Positions 1-11,664 of a DNA stretch of 64,000 nucleotides are shown in pieces. Each line of letters begins with the position of its first letter. Position 1 is the stretch's first letter. The stretch comes from Sophora flavescens (taxonomy: Eukaryota > Streptophyta > Magnoliopsida > Fabales > Fabaceae). Under the pieces are notes generated by a model. The model did not search any database, had not been told where the DNA came from, and saw only the letters and a list, made by a program, of their open reading frames with translations. The DNA is taken from positions 114,360,715-114,424,714 of the forward strand of contig CM061066.1 in NCBI GenBank assembly GCA_030762895.1, in the 5' to 3' direction. The position numbers and the translations under genes were made by a program.

Positions 1-1294
1 GAAACATAATGACATAAAAATAAATAAGCACAAGTAAGGAAAGCCATAAAGAAAGCACAATAAATAAATGAAGCAAGAATAAAGTAAAGCATCACAATGT
101 ATTAGGGTTCTAAGTTCATGATCACACTTGGATAAGTTGAAACATAGTATCCTAGGCCACTAATACATAGTTTTAGCCATCATGGGAAAACAAGCTATCA
201 AAACCTTCCAAGACTTATGGATTCAGTGATCAAGGAACACTTAAAAAAAACCTAACACATGATCATGTAAAAGAAGTTGAAACAAAACACTCCCTAGGCC
301 ATCATGAGTAGATTCGGCCTCCTCGAGAAATTGAGGATGGAGATTTTTGATTTATAGAACCTCTTAGTATGTTAAACTACAAGTAAATACAAGACCATAG
401 AAATTTGTTTCAACTCAAAAGGAGTTTTCTACCATTTTTTAGAGATTTTTGAAATAAAAGCTCATATATGACATAAAGAAGAAACTTTAGAAAAAGATGA
501 AGTTTTTAAAGACAAGAATACATGAGAGTATTACCCTAAGCAAGAGGAAAAACTTTGATGAAGAACACTTAGTGAAAAGAAGAAGAAAATCTAGAGCTTT
601 GGAAGCTTGAACTTAAGAAAAATATGAAAGGTTAAGAGTTTTAATGGAGTAGAAGAAAGGAAAGTGATGAAGTGAAGATGAAGAGTGGTATTTATAGAGG
701 AAGGGGGGAGGGGTGCACGGCCTAGAGGAGAGGGAGCAAGGCTTGGAGAGGAAGTTTTGGTTTAAGGCATTGTTTGGATCATTTAAGGAAAGTTTAATGG
801 GTTTTTGGAATAAAATAGATTATAATTTGAAAAAGTAATCATGATTACTTTAAAGTGTGTCATAAGCAGTTAATTAGGCATCCCATCAAGCCTTCTCTCA
901 TCCTTTATGGTTCCTTTAACTGCTTAAATACGTAACCGGTTGCACATCCGATTGTATTTTCTGAAGGTTTCGTCCGGATAAAATATTATATTTTATTCCC
1001 GGACAACAAAATTCAAAAAATTACCAAACCCACACAAAACCTGATCAAAAGATCCATCGTCTCGTTCAGGGATTAAAATTAGGTTTCTGGCTCAGTAAAC
1101 TAGTACTGACAGAGAAAACGCAGACCGGTTTTCGTCTGAATTTTCAACCGAAAATTTTACCGTGACTCCATATAATAAAACAACACAAGGAAATGATTTT
1201 ATTTTAATTAAAATCACCATATAGGTTTTATAAAAAATAAATACAATTAAACATGTATTTACTGATAATCGAAGTACAGGAAAAACAGGGCGTT
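1..1294 (-). mobile_element. Partial gypsy LTR, inverted, same family as element A
   Basis: This is the reverse complement of the element A LTR: bases 1 to about 1260 mirror 1295-2340 and 10190-11500 with few differences. Its right edge ends in the complement of the LTR start, lacking the last two bases of the TGTAACGCC terminus, and is fused directly to the interior of the forward LTR at 1295. The fragment continues past the left window edge. A TATA-like box on the minus strand lies at 689-696. It could be half of a second element, or the product of inversion or template switching. Confidence 0.85.
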
Positions 1295-1638
1295 AGGTTT
1301 TGTGTGGGTTTGGTAATTTTTTGAATTTTGTTGTCCGGGAATAAAATATAATATTTTATCCGGACGAAACCTTCATAAAATACGATCGGATGTGCAACGG
1401 TTACGTATTTAAGCAGTTAAAGGAACCCTAAAGGATGAGAGAATGCTTGATGGGATGCCTAATTAAATGCTTATGACACACTTTAAAGTAATCATGATTA
1501 CTTTTTCAAATTATAATCTATTTTATTCCAAAAACCCATTAAACTTTCCTTGAATGATCCAAACAATGCCTTAAACCAAAACTTCCTCTCCAAGCCTTGC
1601 CCCCTCTCCTCTAGGCCGTGCACCCCTCCCCCTTCCTC

Positions 1639-1646
1639 TATAAATA
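1639..1646 (+). promoter_or_regulatory. TATA box of element A 5' LTR
   Basis: TATAAATA lies in a pyrimidine-rich context followed by TACTCCATT-type sequence. The same octamer in the same context occurs in the 3' LTR at 10799-10806, in the solo LTR at 38336-38343 and on the minus strand of LTR C at 46838-46845. Its conservation across diverged LTRs supports it as the retrotransposon promoter. Transcription would begin about 30 bases downstream. Confidence 0.65.
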
Positions 1647-4555
1647 CCACTCTTAATCTTCACTTCACCACTTTCCTTTCTTCTACTCCATTAAAACTCT
1701 TAACCTTTCATATTTTTCTTAACTTCAAGCTTCCAAAGCTCTAGATTTTCTTCTTCTTTTCACTAAGTGTTCTTCATCAAAGTTGTTCCTCTTGCTTAGG
1801 GTAATACTCTCATGTATTCTTGTCTTTAAAAACTTCATCTTTTTCTAAAGTTTCTTCTTTATGTCATATATGAGCTTTTATCTTCAAAAATCTCTCAAAA
1901 ATGGTAGAAAACTCCTTTTGAGTTGAAACCAATTTCTATGGTCTTGTATTTACTTGTAGTTTAACATACTAAGAGGTTGTATAAATCAAAAATCTCCATC
2001 CTCTATTTCTTGAGGAGGCCAAATCTACTCATGATGGCCTAGGGAGTGTTTTGTTTCAACTTCTTTTACATGATCATGTGTTAGGTTTTTTTTTAAGTGT
2101 TCCTTGATCATTGAATCCATAAGTCTTGGAAGGTTTTGATAGCTTGTTTTCCCATGATGGCCAAAACTATGTATTAGTGGCCTAGGATACTATGTTTCAA
2201 CTTATCCAAGTGTGATCATGAACTTAGAACCCTAATACATTGTGATGCTTTACTTTATTCTTGCTTCATTTATTTATTGTGCTTTCTTTATGGCTTTCCT
2301 TACTTGTGCTTATTTATTTTTATGTCATTATGTTTCTGTTCATGTCATTTACTTCCATGTTCTTTACATTCATGTCTTTTATTTTATGTCATTTATATTT
2401 ATGCCATTTACTTTATATCATTTACATTATGTCATTTACTTTTATGTCATTTATGTTTATATCATTTATGATTCATTTACTTATGTCATTATGCTTTAAT
2501 TACTTATAGGCTTATGTTGTTCTTACTTTATGTGCTTATGAGCTTTGTTATTTAAAGTCCTATGTTGCTTCCAAGATGATCATATACTTGAGCTCCATAA
2601 GTTATTGGATGCGAAAAGGTCTAAGAGATTGGAAAATTTAAAGATTTCTATCATGAAAACCCAAGGATGGCCGAATCTTAAAGGTTATGGACCTAGGGTG
2701 TTTCGTTTTTCATTTTCCAAAGTGATCATGGTTTTGAGCTCCTTACTATTAATGGATGCTAAACCAAAGAGATTGGAAAGTTTAAATGTTCCTAGCCTAT
2801 CTTATTGGTCAAGGCCGAATCTCCATCAAGTGTAACTTGGTGGGATTTTTGTTCAACTTTGTTCAAAGTAATCTTGTTTTAAACTCCTAGCACTTAAGGA
2901 TCATAAATCCCTAAGTTGCATGTGTTTTGGAAACTTCTAGCCCTAAGTTCTTGGTTGAGTTCTAATCCTTTGAATCTTGTGTCTTAAAACCTAGACTTAC
3001 ATCCTAACCGACTTTGAAGAACGTTCGTGAAACCATTTATTTTCTCTCATTCTCTTACCTTCTTGAGGTAAGAGGGGATTGCCTTAAGATATTCAATAAC
3101 TCTATGCATGTGTGTATGTGTTTACTTGAATAACTTGAATATGATTATGATGTTGAGCAAATACTTGTCTAACTTGGTTACTTGAATTAATGTGATTATT
3201 ATGTGAAGTTGAGCTTTACTTGCTTTAAAGTATGGTGAATTGTACATATATTATGAATTACCCTTTTATTGAGATATTATTGTTGGTTGAAGTTTGTGAA
3301 GCCGGACTTGAGTCCGTGCCCAATGATTTTAAGGGTTAAAAGCTTTAATAAGCCTTGAATAAAACTCTAAGAGTATTTGGTTTATCATCATAACCTTTGT
3401 TTAAAAGTGCTTACCTTATGAGGATGAGTTTCTTGTTTTAGAAATGGAACTTGAGTTGATTTCAAACCAAAGGGAACTACTTTTGGGAAATAAGTTTCTT
3501 ATTCAAGAGAAAACCTTTTGTTTGTAACCTTTACTTGATGAAGAAAAACCCTTGTGAAAATACTTAACTAAGGATTTCAAAAGAGAAAAGGATTTACAAT
3601 ATGTTTTACAAAAGGTTTGTAAAAGAAAAGGATTTCTCCTAAACGATTTAGAAATATTCCGGTTACTTGGACAAGTAGCCGAGACTTTGTTTTGTATTTG
3701 ATTTTCACTGAACGAAAAGTAAGTACATTTGAAAGAGAATCTAGTTCGCGAGATGTCGCCTCTAGTATTCAGTGGTATGCACGTGATCTAGGATCCGTGA
3801 TAAATGGGCCTAGGGTCCTAATGATGACATTATGGGCTAAGAGTCCTAAATCTCGGAACTGAGGACTGCGTGTCCTAATTTCGTTGTTGTGGACTAGGAG
3901 TCCTTATCATGTTAAGATAAAACATGGATAAAACTATAAGTATTTATATGAGCACAACCCTCGACTGAGGCATCAGTCTAGGTTGTTGTGATTGAGCACT
4001 CGGACTGCGCGCCCTGTGTTATTTTTCCAAGTGTCGGAAATTGTGAATAGTCGTTAGCCTTGAGCTTCGACAACGAAAAAGAGTAAACACAAAGAAAATC
4101 TCGATAATGAAAAGACTTTTATTCATATGCATTTCCCCTTGGCAGACGTGCTTGAGTAATCCGAATACCCGCTTAAGTTGAGGTATTCGATGAGGTGTTT
4201 ATCCGAATGGCCTGCGTAATGAGGCATTCGAGATGATGTTGATCCGGGTACCTTGGTGCACGAGGTGACGGAGACAACTTGCCAATGTGGCATTGGAGCC
4301 TGATCAACTCTTTATTCCCTTATGATAAAACAGTGACAGTATCTCATGAGATTAAGTTAGAGCCTGATTATTGAAGTGACATGCATAGTTTTATAAAGTT
4401 CAGTGTACGAGTATGAAGCCCTTTGCTATAATACCTGTTGCCTGTATCATGTTTATGGTTATTGTATGATATATCTGTTATTGGTATCTCACTCTTGCAT
4501 TTCTTATTCGTTATGTTCTACTTCCTTTTGGATCGATGTATATGTGTGGGTTCAG

Positions 4556-5071
4556 ATGGATCCCAACATCCCCCTTATATCAATCGTGTCGAAGACTGAA
4601 GTCTTCGACAACGCGGGAGACATTAGAGCTTGGCGCATACATCAAGGAGCTACCACCGCTACGTACACGGGACTAGTGACGACCACGGACTTGAATGAGG
4701 ATGGGGACCCCATCCGTCGGAGTCAGACCGAAGAGGCACGGAGAGTGGCATTACCTCCGACTTGGTTATACCTACACTCTCTTCAGGTTCAGGGAGTACT
4801 CCACGTAGACCCTCCTGAGGTAGACGTTCTGGAGGAGGATCCTGAGGAGGACCCGGAGGAGTATCCGGAGGACGACCCCGAAGAGGAACCCGAGGGAAAC
4901 CCTGGAGATTTCATGGAGGTAGAGGCCGACGACGCACCCGAGTACAAGGTCCTCGACCATGACGACGACGAAGAGTCTATAGATAATGGCGGCGAGGTCA
5001 TCGACCCTATTCTCAACGATTCTTCTATGGGGAGCACGTGTGGGAACCCTGCTTGTAGGGATTGCCACTGA
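4556..5071 (+). CDS. LTR-embedded acidic ORF of element A
   Basis: Open frame of 171 codons from an ATG that directly follows TTCAG, a good 3' splice site. The N-terminal half carries a VFDNAGD motif and, about 15 residues on, ATYTG. The C-terminal half is very acidic, with repeated D/E-P-E-E units and a DDDEES run. The ORF on the minus strand at 34338-34847, in a different LTR, shares the MDP start, FDNA, AW, GA and ATYTG motifs and the acidic tail, so the reading frame is conserved. The frame is open upstream to 4403, but homology starts at MDP. It lies in the part of the LTR that would become the 5' leader of the genomic RNA. I do not recognise the family; no known domain is evident. Confidence 0.6.
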   Translation: MDPNIPLISIVSKTEVFDNAGDIRAWRIHQGATTATYTGLVTTTDLNEDGDPIRRSQTEEARRVALPPTWLYLHSLQVQGVLHVDPPEVDVLEEDPEEDPEEYPEDDPEEEPEGNPGDFMEVEADDAPEYKVLDHDDDEESIDNGGEVIDPILNDSSMGSTCGNPACRDCH

Positions 5072-5510
5072 CGTGCCGAGTTTAGGTCGTGGGTAGTCCG
5101 TGTTTAGACTTTTAGAGCCATCTTTTGAGTTGTATGCCCAGTTCCCTTTTCTCGTAGTTTTGATTTTCTGTTCAGTGGTATTTCCTTTTAGTGTAGTTTC
5201 CTTCAATGGCCATTGATAAGGCCCTGGTTCTTTTGTATTAGTCAGATGTACCTCTTGAAGGAATTATATATATATATATATATATTTATCCAGTGTTCTG
5301 CTTTTGTTTACAGTTTAAGTTCATGTTCTGAGTATCCATCTTTCTAAGTTATTTATTCCACCTTTATTGTAAAAAAAAAAAATTTTTACTCCTAATTTTA
5401 GTTAACCTTTAATTGAAAATAGTATTTTCCTAAAATAATTCGTGGTGATAAACAATTCATTTTCCGCGTTTTGGTAACCATGTGATACCGGTTTTAGGGT
5501 GTCACATTAG

Positions 5511-5522
5511 TGGTATCAGAGC
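5511..5522 (+). other. Primer binding site, tRNA-Met type, element A
   Basis: TGGTATCAGAGC follows the LTR end after a 4-base spacer (TTAG). This is the standard initiator tRNA-Met primer site of plant retrotransposons and fixes both the LTR boundary and the orientation. Confidence 0.9.
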
Positions 5523-5695
5523 TAGTCGAGTCTTTTGGGAATGTTCGGGTTAGGTCTGTTGTGTCGAAGTTGTGTTTTCTCTGATCGAGTCTTGTTTGAA
5601 TTACTTCTTGGAAGTAATGTCTGTTAACCAACGGGTTTGCTTAGTTGTTTTCTTTTCTGGTTGCCATCTCACTGATTTAACTTTATAGGGTCAGT

Positions 5696-6760
5696 ATGGA
5701 ACCAGGGGGTTCAAGAGGACACGGAGGCCGTGGAAGGGGCAACGGAGGCATGGACTTTGCTGCCCAGGCCTTAGCTGATGTGGCTGCGGCCATCGCTCTT
5801 CAAACTGCCAATGCTGTTGTTCTGAACCAACAAGAACAGCAGAGGGCAGAACAGGCTGCAGAAGGAAAGAACTTAAGCGCTTTCCGACATCATAATCCAT
5901 CACAGTTTGATGGAGATGTGGATCCGGTCAAGGCTGATCTGTGGATCCAGGAACTGGAGAAGATCTTCACTCTGGTACACACTCCGGAAGGGGCAAAGGT
6001 ACCCTATGCTACGTTCCAACTGGTCAGTGATGCCGAATACTGGTGGCAGGGCACCACAATCAGCCGGAGGCTGGCAAAGCAAGAGGTCACGTGGGAAGTA
6101 TTTCGCAACAAATTCTTGGACAAATACTTTCCCCAGAGTGCTCGAAAGGAGAAGGAGCGAGAATTCATGAGGCTGAGCCAGCGAGATCTGACAGTGGGAG
6201 AGTACGCGGCGAAGTTCGAGTCTCTCGCCAAGTACTTCCGTTTCTTCCAGAACAACCCTAACAAAGAATGGAAGTGTGAGCAATTCGAAGCCGGCCTGCG
6301 CTTCGAGATCAAGGAATTAGTGTTGCCTTTGGAGATCAGAACTTTCCAAGCACTGGTGGAGAAGTGACGCAAGGTTGAACTGATGCGGAAAGGGAAGGAC
6401 AACAGAGGGAATGTCGGCGGACCCATCCGTCCGAAGAGCCAATACTAGAATCACAATCCAAGATGGAAGCAAAATCAAAGGAAGCCGTATCACCAACCCC
6501 CAAGCAACAACCAAAGACAACAACAACCGTACCGTCCCAATACTTTCGGAACGGGAAGTAGAGGCCAAAGAAACAACAACCAAGGCCAGGGAAGAAGATG
6601 TTTTCGGTGTGGAGATACCAGTCATCTGGCAGACAAATGCCCGAGGAGGGAAATAAGGTGTTTCAACTGTGATCGTACGGGGCATCTGTTCAAAGATTGT
6701 CGAGAGCTGAAGAGGGAACCAGTTGTCAACCTTGCCAAGGCAAGCAAGCCACCAACCAAA
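5696..6760 (+). pseudogene. gag of gypsy element A (broken)
   Basis: The capsid/nucleocapsid protein would package element RNA. A Gly/Arg-rich start precedes a retrotransposon gag domain at about residues 60-220 with the typical WIQELEKIF and EYWWQGT motifs. A TGA stop at 6365-6367 ends the first frame. Further on, two CCHC zinc knuckles are readable in another frame (about 6599-6640 and 6659-6700), first CFRCGDTSHLADKC and then a second of the same spacing. The change of frame and the stop make this copy non-functional. The first ATG after the primer site was taken as the start. Confidence 0.8.
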
Positions 6761-6766
6761 GGAAGG

Positions 6767-8640
6767 GTGTACACTATGAGTGGAGCTGAGGCATCGAACT
6801 CTGTCGATTTGGTACAGGGTGAGTGCGATCTAGCCGGTAATATTTTAACTGTACTTTTCGATTCAGGTGCAACTCAATCTTTTATTTCGATGGATCGTGT
6901 GAAACTTCTGAAAATGCCTATTTCTTCCCTATCATATGATTTAATTGTTTCTACCCCAACTGCTGATCCCGTAACTGTCAACTCTATTTGTTTAAATTGC
7001 CCTATCATTGTTCAAAATAGACACTTTCTTGTAGACTTGATCTGTTTGCCTTTAATACAGTTAGATGTAATTTTAGGCATGGATTGGTTATCTTCCAACC
7101 ATATCCTGATAGATTGTACTCATAAAACCTTAGTCTTTAGGGATGAGATTTCTGGATTGTTATCTGCTATTCAAGTAAGAGCTTCTTTGAAAGAGGGAGC
7201 TCAAGGTTACATGCCGCTGTTTTCCTTAGACGTTAAGAGCGAGTTAGTATTGGAATCAATACCTGTCGTACGAGAGTTTCCTGAAGTTTTTCCTGAGGAC
7301 GTACCTGGACTACCACCTGTTCGAGACATCGAGTTTGCAATAGATCTGATTCCGGGCACGGGGCCAATATCTATGGCACCATACCGTATGTCACCATCAG
7401 AGCTAGAGATCTTGAAGGAACAGCTCGAGGAGCTGATGAGGAAGGAATTCATCCGACCCAGCGTATCGCCATGGGGAGCTCCAGTCCTGTTAGTGAAAAA
7501 GAAAGATGGGAGTTCCCGACTTTGTGTAGATTCCGTCAGCTGAAAAAAGTCACGATCAAGAACCGATATCCACTTCCGAGAATAGATGACCTTATGGACT
7601 AGTTGCGTGGCGCGGCCGTGTTCTCAAAGATAGATCTACAGTCAGGTTACCATCAGATACGTGTGAAAATGGAGGATGTTCCTAAGACAGCGTTTCAAAC
7701 ACGCTATGGTCACTACGAGTATCTAGTAATGCCGTTTGGAGTGACGAATGCTCCTGCGATATTCATGGATTACATGAATAGGATCTTTCGTCCTTATTTA
7801 GATCATTTCGTAGTCGTCTTCATTGACGATATTTTGATCTACTCTCCAAACAAGGAAAAACATGCGGAGCATCTCAGCATTGTTCTTCAGACCTTGAGAG
7901 AGAAGCAACTCTATGCGAAGCCAGAAAAGTGTGAATTCTGGTTGAACCAAGTGCAATTCTTGGGTCATGTGATATCACGCGAGGGAATCGCGGTTGATCC
8001 GTCGAAAGTTGAAGCTGTGTTAGAATGGGAAAGGCCAAAGACGGCAACAAAAATCCGTAGTTTTGTGGTTTAGCTGGCTACTACCGGAGATTCATTGAGG
8101 GATTTTCCAAGATAGTAGGTCCCCTTACCCAGTTAACTCAGAAAGACCAAGCGTTTGTCTGGACGAAGGCTTGTGAAAGGAGTTTCCAGGAACTTAAGAA
8201 TAGGTTAACCACCTCTCCTGTGTTAATCCTACCTGATCCGAAGGAACCGTTCGAAGTTTACTGTGACGCTTCACATCAAGGGTTAGGCTGTGTGCTGATG
8301 CAGAATCGGAAAGTTGTAGCTTATGCTTCATGGCAATTGAAGATTCACGAGAGAAATTATCCGACGCACGATTTGGAGCTAGAAGCAGTAGTCTTCGCGT
8401 TAAAGATCTGGAGGCATTACTTGTATGGGGCTACTTTTAATGTTTTCAGCGACCACAAGAGTTTGAAGTACATGTTCGACCAGAAAGAGTTGAACATGCG
8501 TCAGAGACGTTGGCTGGAATTCTTGAAGGATTACGATTTTCAGTTACAGTACCACCCCGGGAAGGCAAATGTAGTAGCAGATGCACTAAGCCGGAAGTCA
8601 GTTCATATGTCAGCCATGATGGTTAAGGAGCAAGGATTGC
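6767..8640 (+). pseudogene. Protease, RT and RNase H region of element A
   Basis: The aspartic protease is seen as FDSGATQSFI near 6858. The RT follows, with the PYRMSP motif near 7380, FSKIDLQSGYHQI near 7622 and FIDDILIYS near 7822 (the catalytic double Asp is kept). RNase H begins near 8220 with the VYCDASHQGLG motif. Lesions seen are a frameshift near 7532, a TAG at 7600-7602 and a frameshift near 8069. Order and sequence type fit the Tekay/Del chromovirus lineage. It is inactive but only moderately decayed. Confidence 0.88.
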
Positions 8641-10154
8641 TGGAACAATTCCGTGATCTGAGTTTGACAGTCGAGATGTTTCCAGGAAGGCTGTGTCTAA
8701 GCAGGATTACTGTTTCAAATGGATTGATGGATCAAATCAGGGAGAAGCAAGCGAGCGACCCGTATCTGCAAGGAGAAAGAGACTTAGTACGTCAAGGGGC
8801 ACTGTCAGAATTTAGGGAAGGCACGGACGGGATACTGAGATTCGGTGAAAGGATCTGTATACCGGACGATCAAGAGCTGAGAAAGTTGATCTTAGAGGAG
8901 GCTCACAAGAGTAAGTTGAGTTTACATCCAGGAGCCACGAAGATGTATCAAGACCTCAAGAAATTGTACTGGTGGTATGGGATGAAAAGGGATGTGATGG
9001 AGTACGTCGCTGCATGTCTAGTATGTCAGAAGGCTAAAATCGAGCATCAGAGGCCAGCAGGAATGCTACAACCCTTAGACATCCCAGAATGGAAATGGGA
9101 TGGTATTTCGATGGACTTCATTACCTGTTTACCGAGGACTCGAAAAGGACACGAGGCAATATGGGTAATAGTAGACAGACTGACTAAGTCAGCTCATTTC
9201 TTACCTATCAACATGAAGTACCCGGTAAAGCAGTTGACTCAGTTGTACATTGATGAGATTGTTCGGTTACATGGTATACCTTCGAGCATCGTTTCGGACT
9301 GAGATCCAAGGTTTACGTCAGAATTCTGGAAAGGACTACACCATTCTTTGGGAACGAGACTCCGACTAAGTTCCGCTTATCATCCGCGGACGGATGGACA
9401 ATCGGAAAGGACAATTCAGTCGCTTGAAGATTTGTTGAGGGCTTGTGTAATAGAAAACACTGGGAGTTGGGACGAATTTCTACCGCTGATAGAATTCACG
9501 TACAACAATAGCTTTCATTCGAGCATTGGAATGGCACCTTTTGAAGCTCTTTACGGTAGACGTTGCCGAACACCTCTTTGTTGGTACTAAGAGGGTGAAA
9601 GTCTGTTGTTGGGACCAGAAATGGTACAGCAAACGACTGAGAAGGTGAAGATGATCCAGGAGAAGATGCGAATAGCCTAGAGTAGGCAGAAAAGCTATGC
9701 TGACAAGCGACGACGACCTCTGGAGTTTGAGGAAGGCGAGCATGTGTTCTTGAGAGTCACGCCAACGACTGGGGTTGGCAGAGTAATTAAATCCAGAAAG
9801 CTCACTCCCAAATTCATTGGACCCTACCAAATTCTTCGTCGTGTAGGTCCAGTAGCCTATAAAATATCCTTACCTCCTTTTCTTTCAAATATCCACGATG
9901 TTTTTCATGTCTCTCAGTTGAGGAAATACATTCCTGATCCATCGCATGTTATTAAGCCTGATAAAGTGCAATTAAAAGAGAACCTGTCTTTTGAGACTTC
10001 GCCAGTACGAATCGCGGATAAGATGACGAAGCAACTCAGAGGTAAACAAATTCCGTTAGTCAAAGTCATTTGGGATGATACAACTGGAGAAGCTACGTGG
10101 GAGATCGAGGACAAGATGAAATTGAAATACCCTGAACTATTTCACGGTACGTAA
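8641..10154 (+). pseudogene. Integrase and chromodomain-like C-terminus of element A
   Basis: An HHCC zinc-binding module lies near 8895-9035 (ending CLVCQKAK). The DDE core follows with MDFITCLPR and the YHPRTDGQSE block near 9378. The C-terminal FHVSQLRKY block near 9910 is followed by a tail with LVKVIWDD and ATWE, typical of the divergent chromodomain of Tekay/Del elements. Stops interrupt it at 9300-9302 (TGA), 9588-9590 (TAA) and 9678-9680 (TAG). The pol frame ends at a TAA shortly before the polypurine tract. Confidence 0.88.
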
Positions 10155-10175
10155 TTTCGAGGACGAAATTCTTTT

Positions 10176-10188
10176 TAGAGGGGTAGTG
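10176..10188 (+). other. Polypurine tract, element A
   Basis: A purine run containing AGAGGGG lies immediately before the 3' LTR start TGTAACGCC. It would prime plus-strand DNA synthesis. Confidence 0.8.
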
Positions 10189-10189
10189 T

Positions 10190-11664
10190 TGTAACGCCCT
10201 GTTTTTCCTGTACTTCGATTATCAGTAAATACATGTTTAATTGTATTTATTTTTTATAAAACCTATATGATGATTTTAATTAAAATAAAATCATTTCCTT
10301 GAGTTGTTTTATTGTATGAAGTCACGGTAAAATTTTCAGTTGAAAATTCAGACGAAAATCGGTCTACGTTTTCTATGTCAGTACTAGTTTACTGAGCCAG
10401 AAACCTAATTTTAATCCGTGAACGAGACGATGGATCTTTTCATGAGGTTTTGTGTGGGTTTGGTAATTTTTCGAATTTTGTTGTCCGTGAATAAAATATA
10501 ATATTTATCCGGACGAAACCTTCAGAAAATACGATCGGATGTACAACCGGTTACGTATTTAAGCAGTTAAAGGAACCCTAAAGGATGAGAGAAGGCTTGA
10601 TGGGATGCCTAATTAAATGCTTATGACACACTTTAAAGTAATCATGATTACTTTTTCAAATTATAATCTATTTTATTCCAAAAACCCATTAAACTTTCCT
10701 TAAATGATCCAAACAATGCCTTAAACCAAAACTTCCTCTCCTAGCCTTGCTCCCTCTCCTCTAGGTCGTGCACCCCTCCCCCTTCCTCTATAAATACCAC
10801 TCTTCATCTTCACTTCATCACTTTCCTTTCTTCTACTCCATTAAAACTCTTAACCTTTCATATTTTTCTTAACTTCAAGCTTCCAAAGCTCTAGATTTTC
10901 TTCTTCTTTTCACTAAGTGTTCTTCATCAAAGTTGTTCCTCTTGCTTAGGGTAATACTCTCATGTATTCTTGTCTTTAAAAACTTCACCTTTTTCTAAAG
11001 TTTCTTCTTTATGTCATATATGAGCTTTTATCTTCAAAAATCTCTCAAAAATGGTAGAAAACTCCTTTTGAGTTGAAACCAATTTCTATGGCCTTGTATT
11101 TACTTTTAGTTTAACATACTAAGAGGTTGTATAAATCAAAAATCTCCATCCTCTATTTCTTGAGGAGGCCGAATCTACTCATGATGGTCGAGGGAGTGTT
11201 TTGTTTCAACTTCTTTTACATGATCATGTGTTAGGTTTTTTTTAAGTGTTCCTTGATCACTGAATCCATAAGTCTTGGAAGGTTTTGATAGCTTGTTTTC
11301 CCATGATGGCCAAAACTATGTATTAGTGGCCTAGGATACTATGTTTCAACTTATCCAAGTGTGATCATGAACTTAGAACCCTAATACATTGTGATGCTTT
11401 ACTTTATTCTTGCTTCATTTATTTATTGTGCTTTCTTTATGGCTTTCCTTACCTACGCTTATTTATTTTTATGTCATTATGTTTCTGGTCATGTCATTTA
11501 CTTCCATGTTCTTTACATTCATGTCTTTTATTTTATGTCATTTATATTTATGCCATTTACTTTATATCATTTACATTATGTCATTTACTTTTATGTCATT
11601 TACGTTTATGTCATTTATGATTCATTTACTTATGTCATTATGATTTAATTACTTATAGGCTTAT
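10190..11664 (+). mobile_element. 3' LTR of element A, truncated
   Basis: It starts with TGTAACGCCC after the polypurine tract and matches 1295-2511 closely from 10445 onward, including the TATA box (10799-10806) and the T-rich repeat block. It stops abruptly at 11664, where Cassandra sequence begins. The remaining roughly 3 kb of LTR is not found on the far side of Cassandra, so this is a rearrangement end and not a simple insertion. Confidence 0.85.

Larger units (their letters stand above)
1295..5506 (+). mobile_element. 5' LTR of gypsy element A (first ~255 bp missing)
   Basis: The right boundary is set by the terminus GTCACA at 5501-5506 followed by a tRNA-Met primer site. Comparison with the 3' LTR, which starts at 10190, shows that about 255 bases of the LTR head are absent here. 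The complete LTR would be about 4.47 kb, long even for the Tekay/Del clade. It contains a TATA box, a T-rich degenerate 12-bp repeat (about 2330-2490), two copies of a roughly 130-bp repeat (2560-2830), a candidate splice donor at 3067/3068 and an acidic ORF (4556-5071). A short TA microsatellite lies at about 5266-5286. Confidence 0.85.

Noticed and set aside
2242..2509. Overlapping hydrophobic ORFs in three frames (also at 11391-11648)
   Set aside because: They come from a degenerate T-rich 12-bp repeat (ATGTCATTTAYT) in the gypsy LTR, open in all frames by composition, so not a membrane protein gene.
4772..5206. Minus-strand ORFs opposite the LTR acidic ORF
   Set aside because: Shadow of the plus-strand ORF; low-complexity Ser/Gly and Leu/Arg translations with no similarity to the second LTR ORF.
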